From contig DATAWG010000073.1 in the NCBI GenBank assembly GCA_036267355.1, forward strand, positions 1-64,000: a stretch of DNA of 64,000 nt, written 5' to 3'. This DNA is from Pirellulales bacterium (GTDB lineage: Bacteria > Planctomycetota > Planctomycetia > Pirellulales > DATAWG01). Shown here in pieces: positions 18,601-25,478 of the stretch (within the stretch, counting starts at the first letter, position 1; the number at the start of each line of letters is the position of its first letter). Made by a program: the position numbers and the translations under genes. The notes under the pieces are model-generated. The model saw only the letters and a list, made by a program, of their open reading frames with translations. It was not told the origin of the DNA and did not search any database.

Positions 18601-20071
18601 CGTTGACATTGACCGTGGCGGTGCTGTTTTGCAGGGCGTTGGCGCTATTGAGCTGTACGCTGCCGCCGTTGATCGTGGTCAGGCCGGTGTATGTGTTGGG
18701 ATTGGCCAGGGTCAACGTTCCGGTGCCCACTTTGGTCAGCCCGCCGCCAACGCTTAGATTGCCGGTCCCGAGGTCGCTGAGCGTGCCGGTGTACGTGGTG
18801 CTGGTATTGTTCAAACCGACCGAGACGGTCACGGGCTGATTGTCGGAATCGACCAAATTGACATTGCCGGTGCCGGCCAAGCCACCCAAATTGAATGTTC
18901 CAATCAAGGGCGCGAACAGCAGGCCGCCGTTGACGTTGACCGTAGCAGTGCTGTTTTGCAGGGCGTTGGGGTCGGCCAGTTGAAGTGTTCCGGCGGTGAT
19001 CGTCGTGGTGCCGGAATAGCTATTGGCGCCGCTGAATGTGACTTGGCCGCCACCACTCACTGTGACCGAGGCGGCCGTGGTGATGCCACTGCCATTGCCA
19101 CTGCCACTGGTGCCGTCGGCGTCGGTAAGTGCGTAAGGCACCGAGCTATTGCTGAAGGTGATATTCTCCGCGATCAATCCGCCTGATTGGATCTGAATAT
19201 TCGAGTTTGTCACCGGAGCGCCGTTGGCTGTGTCGGCAAAGACAACGCTATCGCTGGTGGAAAAACTGGTTGGATTGTTGTTCGAGTCGATCCAATTGAC
19301 ACTGCCGTTGGTATCCCAGCTTCCCGGGAAATTCGCATTGCCGGAAGTAGCGCCGGCGCCGGTCCATGTGAGGGTCGGAGATTGGCTGTAAGCCGCGGCT
19401 TGGATTTGCAAAGGAGAAAGAGCGCTGTTGTACACGCCAACATCTTGGATCAAGCTTCCGCCGGGAGGATTGTTGCCGCAGCAGGAGCCGCCGATGTAGG
19501 CCGTCTCGCCCGTTCCTTCAAACGGGGTGTGCGCTGTGCTAGTGAGATCCAGATTGCCGTTGAGGTAAACCGACTGCGTTTGTGTGGCCGCGTTGTACTC
19601 AAAAGCGATGTTGTACCAAGTGTTGGGCTGGATCGCGGTCTGGCCGAGTCCCGAATCGTTGCCATAAAAACCGAGGAACGACGCGTCATTCCGGATGAGC
19701 ATTTGCAGCCCTAGGCTCGTGCCCCCTTCGAGCGTGCCGAAGATTGCCTCACTAGCGTTGCTGGGCACACTGGAGAGATTGAACCACGCGTCGACCGTAA
19801 ACGACCCGCCGACAAGACCCAGCTGATCGGTGGTGGCGCCGGAAATTGGAATGTTGGTGTTGCCATCGAACTGAAACGCCTGCTGGCCGAATAAGCCGGA
19901 AGCGTAGTTCGGATTGCCATTGACCGTGGCATCGAAGCCGCTGCCGGACGTGTCATTTAGGTTTGCATTGAGCGTGTAGTATGCAACCGGCGTGGGACCT
20001 TGCGCATACCCACTCGCCGAAAACAACAACACAACCGCCAAGGACGCCAAACTCGCTCTGATAATGCTCAT
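6698..20071 (-). CDS. Giant modular surface protein: LamG/PA14/lectin modules, beta-strand repeats, PEP-CTERM
   Basis: About 4,457 residues from the ATG at 20071, chosen because it begins a clean signal peptide (MSIIRASLASLAVVLLFSAS). The frame is open further up to 20170 without signal features. Modules in order (genome positions): LamG-like lectin (19380-19995); a run of autotransporter-associated beta-strand repeats; a PA14-like module (about 17935-18320); a second LamG-like module (16430-17070); a second PA14-like module (14280-14845, with TTSDDGSMMFLD); a bacterial legume-lectin-like module (12340-13000); a third PA14-like module (10970-11525, with TTSDDGSVLFLD). At least thirteen 'GTGTLTLxGxNTYTGxTTIxxGTLxL' repeats are spread through it. 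The C-terminus is VPEPSTLLLAAM...VRRRK, a PEP-CTERM signal, not an autotransporter barrel. It is probably an exosortase-processed cell-surface adhesin or glycan-binding filament. No exosortase is in the window. Confidence 0.92.
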   Translation of the reverse strand: MSIIRASLASLAVVLLFSASGYAQGPTPVAYYTLNANLNDTSGSGFDATVNGNPNYASGLFGQQAFQFDGNTNIPISGATTDQLGLVGGSFTVDAWFNLSSVPSNASEAIFGTLEGGTSLGLQMLIRNDASFLGFYGNDSGLGQTAIQPNTWYNIAFEYNAATQTQSVYLNGNLDLTSTAHTPFEGTGETAYIGGSCCGNNPPGGSLIQDVGVYNSALSPLQIQAAAYSQSPTLTWTGAGATSGNANFPGSWDTNGSVNWIDSNNNPTSFSTSDSVVFADTANGAPVTNSNIQIQSGGLIAENITFSNSSVPYALTDADGTSGSGNGSGITTAASVTVSGGGQVTFSGANSYSGTTTITAGTLQLADPNALQNSTATVNVNGGLLFAPLIGTFNLGGLAGTGNVNLVDSDNQPVTVSVGLNNTSTTYTGTLSDLGTGNLSVGGGLTKVGTGTLTLANPNTYTGLTTINGGSVQLNSANALQNSTATVNVNGGLTFGGGISPSPFNVGGLAGTGSIVLTDTNSQPVNLSVGANGANTTYTGGLGGLGSFTKTGNGTLILGNLNTYTGNTYITGGTLRLAPSAPAGLYQGAVAQGTNNFDLTDPIPQTNIVLSTAGIANNTNSSETFPQGLANSSTIGYSGYINNTSSHNVTYVFTENFDDGAYLSVDGTVVLNDDNWNNPTMAEYTLTPGQHSIQIRFGQGGGGVGPANGGLLNGTAGGTFTPSGTTGYLTAGSYSAPASGTADSDGLGLGYQVLPAGDTTSSTLNITPSFLNGFQTLADSGSGSFLSTGPISTLPTAGSVIMSTNTIFDTNGNSPTIGSLADASGGETGAQVLLGTSGTLTTGTDNTSTIFSGVISGTTGNLIKVGTGTFTLAGANTYGGSTTINGGSLRLNNAIALQNSTATVNVNGGLTFGGGISPSPFNVGGLAGTGSIVLTDSNSQPVNLSVGANGASTTYSGSLTGNGGLTKVGGGTLILAGAGSYGGATVITNGTLRIGGIMPSGVTEAYTFSNASGTTVPNAVSPGTYDGTLINGATVVAMLGAPGGYALSLGAQSGNNDNFLQAGSAGVPTTGGVYTASAWFQGLYGQSSANLWRTLYRGQNNDHQLILNQNSNELGYYDTTLGSGFNDTGFSMGAYNGLSTWNQITVVANGTTSTYYINGQEVGSVNQASTGGIFAIGNYQGGGQAFAQYLSDVNIYSGTALNASQVEQLYQGIGTLPATTPVSIATGAILDLNGTYQTVASLNDYTVGTSYGTVTNSSPAPATLVLAPSSGSATFTGVIQDGNAMVGLTLNGTGTQVLAGANTYTGPTTILNGTLRVNGSLAAGSTVSVGGTGASGIPMLAGSGTIAGPVTVFGSVAGSAAGHLAPSAFTGSSSTTLTLTDGLSLGSGANLDFNLNSTPASGNDLVTITGSSGTVNYAPGGVLNINAYNGALQQYGTYTLINDANGPAPTAASYSSIWKIGTNNDPNAATSAYVVYVDPNTNNLDLTVSPQLTWAGQISGLWTDPPSNNMSNWYSGSTPATFSTQAVAFGDTYNDGLPVSNNNNVTVSGPVSPAAVTFNNSIPYTVDTTGDSSNTGITGSTGMVLNGTGTVTLLGPNTYTGQTLLNPGSTLMISDVGSLGSTIAPLTFNGGTLQYASSPTANTDISTHTVTIAGGGATIDLNGNNVIYANSIGNNGAGALTLKNSATNTAASLTLGGANTYTGGTTINSGNATLISGSSASLGTGPLTFAAAGGTLRLSGSATAAPGLSNAYYLSGTNNIPYPANDGGNPGTNNGWSTFASYAQVQSAFGGLTPSPGTFAGTNNSAGPPLTSYYFGGNDYNQLNNFIGNANGNGLNGGNNFIVLSTGILNVPKSGNYTFGTTSDDGSMMFLDVGGTWQTVVNNNYSQGNTQRIGTINLAAGQYPIEIAYYEGGGGYTLSAAGEYDPDQSTPPTSLPNSNDGNNPNSVLPSPLNLPFSTATNILDLQSPATAGVIPIQIYSNPLVFTASGTIDLGNVPSGVFGPLTIGSSQLSLMASGSSSSARSAAVGSVTLTGNPTFDVASSGGTLYLGALSDGGTPRTITIQDSGMTYLTATATSMVAGTTVNVNGGNLTAGASAALGTSPQVNVSGGNVIAGVSGAFGTLAQVSLSNSGAFSLDSGISQTISSLSNSDGTGIVNLSNSTLTIGSSDNLSSTYAGSFTSAGGATLIQAGTGTLTLTGNSSSGIVSGTQVQVNGGGLITNSAAALGTLAQVTVASGSAWTVGVSNQQVSALSGSGNVALNGVALTVGNNADNVSSLFIGNILDGTPAGGSLRKSGAGTLTINGANNYSGGTMVSNGVLAVGPSATSGSVIPIGTGTVTLNGGTLSLAGGQSVAGPINGFNGTNQYGWLVNSSNISTPAFGAPSVLTLTDPNNNEARSAFYAAPVSVASGGAGFTASFTYQVSGNTTTNPGDGIAFVLQNASGLGALGYNGGNAGYTGIPGRSVAIGVNVDNGGNNILGGTNYVTNGGGGLANINTSPVNIGSGDPINVVISYDGSSTLTETLTDTVTSQTFSQTYTGQNLQSILGSSTAYLGFTGGTGGNNALQTVTNFDYSLGAVTPGTAVYTNNVAVTGTSTISVAGPMATSMGDLTINGSTLNVVGNYNSTDAYSLSLVGAAQTTTLTGNPTFNVSNSVGGGPGTLYLGALNDGNNPSNQLSGTPLTLNFTGTGATTLNYPAVSLVQGTQVSISGTLNSNAAGTASSPGSLGSFAQVNIATGGTLSVGANQTISSLVGSGTVNLNNNTLTIGNTDNITPTTFGGIASFSGTIRDGGISSQGSLIKAGTGTLYLTGASTYNGGTTVTNGVLAVGASTSLGVGTVTLSGGTLSLQGVKPTPGLTGTFLGPESANPNNANYDSLSQLNTWFGLQTPVVVANTTTGNYPNLNFSNNGYSGQNSTMFGASPANSSLGEAGFGFTAQTNLEARFTGYIYITQAGSYTFSTTSDDGSVLFLDNGNSPFVNNNAFQGATTVTETETLSAGFHAITVGYYQGTGGEGLNVQYSGPDTSNQTVSIPNTVLFTSNAVAVNSLSLGNTVSVTGPSTIDITGTSSDSVGALTLGTTLLTVSGGSTGTNVPYTLTSNETTLAGNPIVNVSNNGTGSGTLILGSLNDNGTPGSLTLVGNGTVTLDAPYTSLVPGTVVNIYNGTLNASVAAALGTTTTLNVNAGTTFNMNASGASQTLSALGGSGTVNIGANTLTVGSSDSLSSTFSGTLRDGGAGGILNIGTNGFAGKFTLAGSGNFSGPTTVNSGTFVLATSGSLSNPTIAVNSGSTFAPQLIGGSTRTLGNATTNAILTVNSGTLDLSAGNNIGAFALNQQSSFTGDGLALDNATLKFNVNSTGADELLVSGALANAAVAGTNIIDVAGLGSGLTSGAQYTLLSSPNGGLGGTFEFSNNATTEVITIGGTGYRLSLGNSPTAETLGIGLSVSSVWQQTNPGTYSWSSPTSQWSGENVPQVPGDSATFGSALTSTTNDETITVDQSVLSVGLLTFDNPASGTYTIAPSPTAPGNTLALSNGGSSFTATLTNATNNNTISAPVSLVSNVIADVATGTQLTLSGPLSGTGALNLNPDSPNAGTLVLSGSNSAYSGPISLTAGQLTFSNGSLGNGSSTNTITFAGPAATLQYASGNTQDVSLQIQPLSYTATIDTNGNNVSFASGLSASANGLSNMAGLTKVGSGTLNLAGTNTYQGTTTISGGSLQVSGSVAGTVNVNSNGALGGSGSVAGLVTVASGGIVAPGAGQAPGGVTANFNGGLTLQSGSALTFNLSSTPDGNGDTPPQFSNPYNDHILTSSLGIDGTITFNINDYNTLLQPGTYDLINYTTLSGTAAWNPGSVPTGYNYEVVTTGSPGQVDLIVSTIVNNGSSSWVGTLGGIYGASNSWYQGEIPDVAGQSASFVNINNTNLSQSVTIDNTYTVGSLNFTSGTNFTLVSGGTGSGYSLTLNNNGADGGAQVNLTNSFVELRTSLILGDSSGNTTFSVDPDSYLLTASYSGNSTVISGTGSITLTGGGQIDFEAPNTYTGSTTVEGGTTLYVGQTSSGATLGGTTGSPGALTINDTSIVNLYNNSFNIGNLSGTGGTLYVDSTASLTVNQSNSTGFAGSLQLNGPSLTFNGNSNTLTLSGATTVASGSALAVNSGTLRVSGTLSWGGSNTLSVNGGTLALNPSSAATLSGAVSVTVAAGATLQLAGAQALSQSGIAANITTEGTGNSNDGAVSVVGTTSQTVGVISSTPVSTSPTTYAGNTSVGDGINAASLSASQILQNSLAINAGSTVTILPFAGGQGNAQPAATASSASPAVATASASTTDTSDPFTAIQTAIASGAITSAAGQSLENRITAIENLAATDPGLNASLLESRVLAVLPSGTAVSSPDASPAEIGSSLLASDTSVYSTPSASALGSVTAAFAPSATFAGSPAAVPEPSTLLLAAMAGLGVIFAVRRRKICRA
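6701..6787 (-). other. PEP-CTERM sorting signal of the giant protein
   Basis: The last 29 codons read VPEP, a 16-residue hydrophobic segment, then VRRRK. This three-part layout (PEP motif, transmembrane helix, basic tail) is the recognition signal of exosortase-type sorting enzymes, which cleave near the PEP motif during export and surface display. It is preceded by an alanine/serine-rich low-complexity linker of about 130 residues. Confidence 0.92.
17222..17402 (-). repeat. Internal DNA repeat in giant gene, copy 2 of ~180 bp
   Basis: This ~180-bp block and 18475-18655 are nearly identical, encoding ALQNSTATVNVNGGLTFGGG and the following SPSPFNVGGLAGTGSIVLTD segment. A third, more diverged copy lies at about 18785-18980 (GGLLFAPLIGTFNLGGLAGT). 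High nucleotide identity points to recent duplication within the gene. Confidence 0.85.
18475..18655 (-). repeat. Internal DNA repeat in giant gene, copy 1 of ~180 bp
   Basis: Partner of 17222-17402. Only scattered mostly single-base differences separate the two copies over about 180 bp. Confidence 0.85.
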
Positions 20072-21125
20072 GATTGCAACCCCGGCGAATACCGTTGGAG
20101 GAATCGACCATCGAGAAAATGCCGATTCGAAAACACCACTGCTAGACAAAGCAAATGAGAACCCACGCACGATGGCATGCGCTGCCGGCCGCTAGGCTCC
20201 GGGCGGCGTGGTGCGTTTGAATAATTTAGAGACTTCAAGTTGCGTTGCCACCGTGCCGCAACAGTTTGGCGAGGAGTGCTGTTCTGAAGGGAACGCAACG
20301 AGCCGGACGAAAAGATGCAGTCGGACGGCGCGTTCGCCCCGACCTGCGCACGGGCTAGACATACGGTTGACTTCACGAGTTCCCTCACTGACGAAACGCG
20401 AATGCGTTGCATTTCTACCGTCGCCCCGAACCCACCAAGCGCTCCGCGCTGGGAATTGGTCCTGGCAATACCCCCCCTCTATGTCCAACGGGGAATCTAA
20501 TTCAAGATTACAAGCAACGCAAGCAAATTTTTGCGGATTTGCGCCGATGCGCCATGACCGATATCGATGGTACTCTTGCCGTTACGTTATGCCGACCTCG
20601 ACCAGCACGGCTTCGCGAAGCTTGGCGCCACGCGCCGGACAGCCATGCCGCGGTTCGCCGTTCCATTTAGGTATCTGCAACACAGTCTTGAAGTTGCGGC
20701 GGAGAATCGTAGGCGGGGGAGTGGGCGCCGTGCCGACGTAATCCGGCTGGGGCGCACAAGGTTGTGATGCACCTGGCTGGCGAACAATAGAGGATCGATT
20801 CGGCGGGCGATAGGGCGGAATCGGGCGGCCAATTGGTGCGAAAGCTAACCGCGCGCTCCAAGCGGAAGCAGCGGCGACGTCGACAACATTGCCCCCGCAA
20901 CGAATCTCAAGATGGTTCTTACGTTGGTGATATTGCGGAGGGCGGCGGCATCGTATTCGACAGGCCCGAGGTGGTCGGCGGCACCAGCAGCGCCTACTTT
21001 GCCTGTCCCCGCAGCCTTTCGGTGGAACGCGGCTCGCTCATCAATGCGGCCATCCTAACGCTCGAAAGCAACGAAACGGCGGCCGCCGCGATCGACGGCG
21101 GATACTTTCTTGCCACGCTATTCGA
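20072..21125. other. Gene-free 1.05-kb region upstream of the giant gene
   Basis: This stretch should carry the promoter and leader of the giant gene. No recognised gene is present. The only protein-like frame is on the plus strand, roughly 20900-21130 (GGGIVFDRPEVVGGTSSAYF and beyond). It has ordinary codon choice but no recognisable start, ribosome site or family, and it runs into the end of the convergent esterase gene. It could be a decayed gene fragment. Nothing else stands out. Confidence 0.4.
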
Positions 21126-22694
21126 TTACCACTCGTCGGTGCGGAACGGCGAGGCGGGCAGGCCCTCGCGATTGTAAAGATTGCAGCCCTCGGGGTTCAT
21201 CGTGTAGGCGTAGCGAACTGCCGCCGGCTTTGTAACCTCGGAGCTCGACACCACGACCGTGTTGCCGTCGATCTCGGCGTTGGCCCAATGCCACCGCTTA
21301 TCTGCACCGGCGATGGAGAACCGCTTGAGCTTGCCGTCCTTGTCGTCGACGGTGGGGTTCCGTCCCACTTTCTTGCCGACCATGAGTCCGCTGCCGAGGG
21401 AATCGAAGTGGAGGCGAATCTTGCCGTCCTCGACGCTCATTCCCTTGTAAAGCGGCCCGCTGTAAACCAGATTCTTCTTGCCGTAGTCCTTGGCCAAGGC
21501 CCAAAGTGCCAGACGTTCGCCGACGTCGAACTTGTCTTTTGGATGAATATCGCCGGGGTTGTCGGCATCGGCGAGATCGATGGCGACGGCCATGCCGGAG
21601 TGGCCTATCGCGAGGCTCTTGAACTGGGCCATGCGTAGCCGGGCCCATCCATCGCCGCCGGCCGGGTCGTGGTTGGGCTGCGTGAAATTGGCCAGTTGCA
21701 CGAAATAGAACGGAAAATCTCCTTGGCCCCATACCTTGCGCCAGCCACCCACGAGTGCCCGCATCTTGTGATAATATTCGTCCCCTTCCCCGCCATTCGA
21801 CTCTCCCTGATACCAAAGCGCGCCCTTGATCGCAAACGGCGCGACGGGGTGGATCATGCCGTTGTAGAGGGTCGTGGGAAAGCCCGGGTCGGTCAGCGGA
21901 TTGTTGGGTATTGGCGGAGAAGCCGGGATTTCGGCGCCGGGCGAGGCCAGCGCCTGGCGGGCTTCGCTAACCCACTTCTGGATCCCATCCAGGCTTCTTA
22001 CGAGTTGTTCGCGATAGTCGTGTTTCCGCTGCTTCATTTCCGAAAGGACGCTTGCCAGCGACGGCTCCATCTGGAAGCCGGCAAGTGGAATCCACGGCTC
22101 GATCTGCGTGCCCCCCCAGTTGTCGTCGAGCAGACCAATCGGCACGCCGATGTCCTTCTGGATGCGGCGAGCAAAATAGAAGCCGACGGCCGTGAAGCCC
22201 GGCGCACTTCCCGGAGTGCAGACTTCCCAATGTCCGGGCACTTCGTCGCTCGGCTGGCCGACCGCACGGTGGTCAAACTTGATGCGCCGCAGGGTTGGAT
22301 AATCGGCCGCGGCAACATCCTGCGGCGCGTTGGCGCCTCCCAGTCCGAACTCCATGTTTGACTGCCCCGAGCAGATCCACACATCGCCGACCAGCACGTT
22401 CTTGATCGTCAGCATGTTCTTGCCGCTGATGATCAAATCCTGCGGTTTCGCATCGGCTTCCATCGTCGGCAGTCGGGCCATCCACTTGCCTTCGCCATCC
22501 GCCTGGACGGAAACTTGCACATTGCCGATTTTCACGGTGACGGCCTCGCCCGGCGCGGCCATGCCCCAAACCGGGGCGGCAATTTCCCGTTGCAAAACCA
22601 TGTTATCGCCAAACAGGTTCGACACCCGCACATCGGCGCGGGCCGCGCCGGCGCTTAGCAGAAGCACAATCAGACAGGCAAAGACCCATTTCAT
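21126..22694 (-). CDS. Sialate O-acetylesterase (SGNH family), paralog 1
   Basis: 522 residues from the ATG at 22694, chosen because it begins a signal peptide (MKWVFACLIVLLLSAGAARA). The frame is open further upstream without it. An N-terminal beta-rich domain (VRVSNLFGDNMVLQR) precedes the SGNH hydrolase core, with the nucleophile Ser112 in WICSGQSNME. The ALWYQGESNGG block and the DIHPKDK block, which supplies the catalytic His, follow. It ends in a beta domain closing with CNLYNREGLPASPFRTD. Enzymes of this family remove O-acetyl groups from sugars such as sialic acid or plant polysaccharides, here outside the cytoplasm. Two paralogs follow within 10 kb. Confidence 0.92.
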   Translation of the reverse strand: MKWVFACLIVLLLSAGAARADVRVSNLFGDNMVLQREIAAPVWGMAAPGEAVTVKIGNVQVSVQADGEGKWMARLPTMEADAKPQDLIISGKNMLTIKNVLVGDVWICSGQSNMEFGLGGANAPQDVAAADYPTLRRIKFDHRAVGQPSDEVPGHWEVCTPGSAPGFTAVGFYFARRIQKDIGVPIGLLDDNWGGTQIEPWIPLAGFQMEPSLASVLSEMKQRKHDYREQLVRSLDGIQKWVSEARQALASPGAEIPASPPIPNNPLTDPGFPTTLYNGMIHPVAPFAIKGALWYQGESNGGEGDEYYHKMRALVGGWRKVWGQGDFPFYFVQLANFTQPNHDPAGGDGWARLRMAQFKSLAIGHSGMAVAIDLADADNPGDIHPKDKFDVGERLALWALAKDYGKKNLVYSGPLYKGMSVEDGKIRLHFDSLGSGLMVGKKVGRNPTVDDKDGKLKRFSIAGADKRWHWANAEIDGNTVVVSSSEVTKPAAVRYAYTMNPEGCNLYNREGLPASPFRTDEW

Positions 22695-23327
22695 GGTAAA
22701 CTCGTGGATGGTGTTGGTCGTAAAAATCGTGCCGAAAATCCGTGCCGCAATTCCGATCCGAAGACCCGCAGTTCGCCGGCCCGCAGTTTCAAACGCGGAT
22801 GCGGTGGACTGCATTCGTGCGGGGGCATGCAAAATCCAATGGCACAATATGCTCTGCCAGCTAGCCGAAGACAAGCGTCCAATGGAAAGCACCGGCTTGG
22901 TCGAAGAAGCCAATGAGGAGTTTTCCGGCAATTTTGCGGGCACACCTTCCTGGCTTCATTTCTTATCACCGAGCCACCGAGAACTCGGAGAACACACAAC
23001 CGAGTTAAATGCCGAAGTTTTTCACTGCCGACGTCAGGCGGTTTTGCTCATCCGTTCGGATGCTTTCCGCTGTTCTCGGTGTTCGCTCGCCGGTGAACCG
23101 TTCGCCGCGTTTGATAAAGCACGATATTTCGCAGACAATACAATAGTCACCGGCTGGAACCATCGTGCCGCACGCATCGGGCTCAGGTTGCCGGACGCAG
23201 GTCGGTTCAATCAGACTCGCCACGTCGTCCCAAATTGGCGCCGGCTACGCGACGCCATGTAGCCGAATGCGATTTCGAGTATTCTAGGTTGTCCGTCACC
23301 TCCCGTTCACAGCCGAGCCGTTGCACT
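22695..23327. other. Divergent intergenic region between two esterase genes, with an inverted repeat
   Basis: 633 bp between the minus-strand and plus-strand esterases, so promoters for both should lie here. It contains an imperfect inverted pair: CACCGAGCCACCGAGAACTC at about 22969 and CTGTTCTCGGTGTTCGC at about 23071. No gene is recognisable. Confidence 0.5.
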
Positions 23328-25343
23328 GTGTCGAAGATTGAATTGAACTCGTGGCTGCGCCGGCTTTCCTTCGTTTGCTGCCTCATCGGCTGGCTTGCCA
23401 TTTTGGCGCCGTGTCGGGCCGATGTTTCGCTGCCGCCGCTCTTTACCGAGCATGCGGTTCTGCAAAAGGCGCAACGGGTGCCTGTTTGGGGACGGGCCGC
23501 GCCCGGTGAAAAAGTCGTCGTCTCCTTGAGCACCGCACGGGCGGAAACAATCGCCGGCGCTGATCGCCAATGGCGCGTTGCGCTCGATCTTCGCAATGTC
23601 GGCCGCGGACCGTTCGTGCTCGTCGTGCAAGGCAATGACCGGCTCGCCATCGCGGATGTTGTGGTCGGTCAGGTCTGGATCTGTGGCGGACAATCGAACA
23701 TGGCGTTGGAGGTGTCCAAAGCGATGAACGCCGAGACGGAAATTCCAGCTTCGGCCAATTCTTGGCTGCGGCAATACGACAATGGCAAATGGATCGTCGC
23801 CGATCCGAGCACCACGGGTGATTTCAAAGCCGTCGGTTACTACTTTGGCAAAGAATTGCAAAGGCAGCTAAACGTTCCCGTGGGATTGCCGATCGCATTG
23901 CAGCCGGCCACGGCCATCGAACTCTGGATCAGTCCTGAAGGAATGGATCGAGACAAGGATCTGAAGGCCGGCAAGGAGCGGGTCATGGAAATGAGCCGCG
24001 TCTTTGACAGTTACGGTCCGCGCTATTTGCAATGGCAGTCGCGATACGGGCGGCAGGACCATCCGACGGACAAGATCGATGCGTTTGCATCGCCGCGAGC
24101 CGACACGACCGATTGGAAGAAAATCAATCTGCCGGAGCTGTTCGTCCATGCGGGCTTGCCGGAGAGCGGCGCGGTTTGGGTCCGGCGGCAAGTGACGATT
24201 CCGGCGGAGTTGGTCGGCAAGGATCTGCTCTTGGAATTGGGTGCGATTCACGACTTTTCCACCGTCTATTGGGACGGCGTGAAAGTGGGCGAGTCGCGCG
24301 TTGGCGGGCCCCCGGATTCGCACCAATGCATCGTTCGCGGTCCGCAGGTTCGGCCGGGCAGCGCGACGCTCGCGGTCCGCGTTTTCAGCGCCGCGGGAAA
24401 TGCCGGTATCGCTCCAGGGCCAACCGGTTTTCGCTCGGGCCCGATTTCGCTCGCCGGACCATGGCTGGCCAAGACTGAATTCGCTCTGCCGCCGCTAACC
24501 GAAACTGCGAAAGCTGCCATCCCATCGCGGCCCCCGCAGCCTTTTCCCTCCGGCATGTTCTTCGACTACGCGGTTCGCTCGAAGATTCCCTATGCCATCG
24601 CGGGAGTGGTGTGGTATCAGGGCGAATCGAACACCGAGCGCGCTTGGCAATATCGCACCAGCTTCCCGCTGATGATTCGAGACTGGCGCGAGCATTGGGG
24701 ACAAGGAAATTTCCCCTTCTATTTCTGCCAGCTTCCCAACTTCATGCCGCACCGCAAAATGCCCGGCGAAAGCCAGTGGGCCGAACTGCGCGAAGCCCAG
24801 ACCAAATCGCTGGCCCTGCCGAACACCGGCGAGGCCGTGTTGATCGACGTGGGCGAAGAGGCCGACATTCATCCACGGGATAAGCGCGTGGTCGGCGAAC
24901 GCCTGGCGCGGCTCGCGCTCGCCAAGACCTATGGCAAACGTATGGTGGCGACCGCGCCGGCATTCGAATCGATGGCGATCGAGCGCGACAGGATTCGCAT
25001 CCATTTCACCACCGCGGGTTCGCGCTTGGTGGCCCATGATGTGCCGGCGACTTATCAACCCTCCTCGTCGTCGCCTACGACCGTGCCGCTGGTACGCAAC
25101 AGCCCAAAAGGCCAACTTGAAGGCTTTGCCATCTGTGGCAAAGACCGTCAATGGAAATGGGCCGAGGCCGAGATCGACGGCGCCGATGTCGTTGTCCGGT
25201 CGCCGCAGGTTCCTCGGCCGATCGCGGTCCGCTACGCTTGGGCCGACAATCCGATTTGCAATCTCTACAACGAGCAAGGCCTCCCGGCAGGTCCCTTTCG
25301 GACCGACAGTTTTCCGCTGACGACGGTCAATGCGCGATACTGA
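23328..25343 (+). CDS. Sialate O-acetylesterase, long form with inserted beta domain, paralog 2
   Basis: About 671 residues if translation starts at the GTG at 23328, which begins a plausible signal peptide (SKIELNSWLRRLSFVCCLIG then AILAPCRA). The start is uncertain because no good ribosome site is seen and the frame is open to 23235. The SGNH core has WICGGQSNMALEV (nucleophile Ser), VVWYQGESNTERAW and the His block DIHPRDKRVVGERLA. Between the first two blocks lies a ~200-residue insertion with a galactose-binding-like jelly roll (LLLELGAIHDFSTVYWDGVK), as in the longer members of this family. The C-terminal end CNLYNEQGLPAGPFRTDSF matches paralog 1. It is probably exported and acts on acetylated glycans. 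Confidence 0.9.
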   Translation: MSKIELNSWLRRLSFVCCLIGWLAILAPCRADVSLPPLFTEHAVLQKAQRVPVWGRAAPGEKVVVSLSTARAETIAGADRQWRVALDLRNVGRGPFVLVVQGNDRLAIADVVVGQVWICGGQSNMALEVSKAMNAETEIPASANSWLRQYDNGKWIVADPSTTGDFKAVGYYFGKELQRQLNVPVGLPIALQPATAIELWISPEGMDRDKDLKAGKERVMEMSRVFDSYGPRYLQWQSRYGRQDHPTDKIDAFASPRADTTDWKKINLPELFVHAGLPESGAVWVRRQVTIPAELVGKDLLLELGAIHDFSTVYWDGVKVGESRVGGPPDSHQCIVRGPQVRPGSATLAVRVFSAAGNAGIAPGPTGFRSGPISLAGPWLAKTEFALPPLTETAKAAIPSRPPQPFPSGMFFDYAVRSKIPYAIAGVVWYQGESNTERAWQYRTSFPLMIRDWREHWGQGNFPFYFCQLPNFMPHRKMPGESQWAELREAQTKSLALPNTGEAVLIDVGEEADIHPRDKRVVGERLARLALAKTYGKRMVATAPAFESMAIERDRIRIHFTTAGSRLVAHDVPATYQPSSSSPTTVPLVRNSPKGQLEGFAICGKDRQWKWAEAEIDGADVVVRSPQVPRPIAVRYAWADNPICNLYNEQGLPAGPFRTDSFPLTTVNARY

Positions 25344-25478
25344 TCCGCGGGGAGCGAGAATCGGGCGACGGGCCGCCGGATCATGCAACGGCGCGATCCG
25401 CTGGCTAAGATGATTGCTGGTGAATTTCCGGCAGACTCGAGAGCGGGGCTGCTTCCTTGATATCGTGGTATTGTTGCC

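Noticed and set aside
20833-21177. Plus-strand frame of about 114 codons upstream of the giant gene
   Set aside because: It has protein-like codon use in part but a highly basic front, no ribosome site, no family, and it overlaps the convergent esterase end. Kept only as a possible gene fragment.
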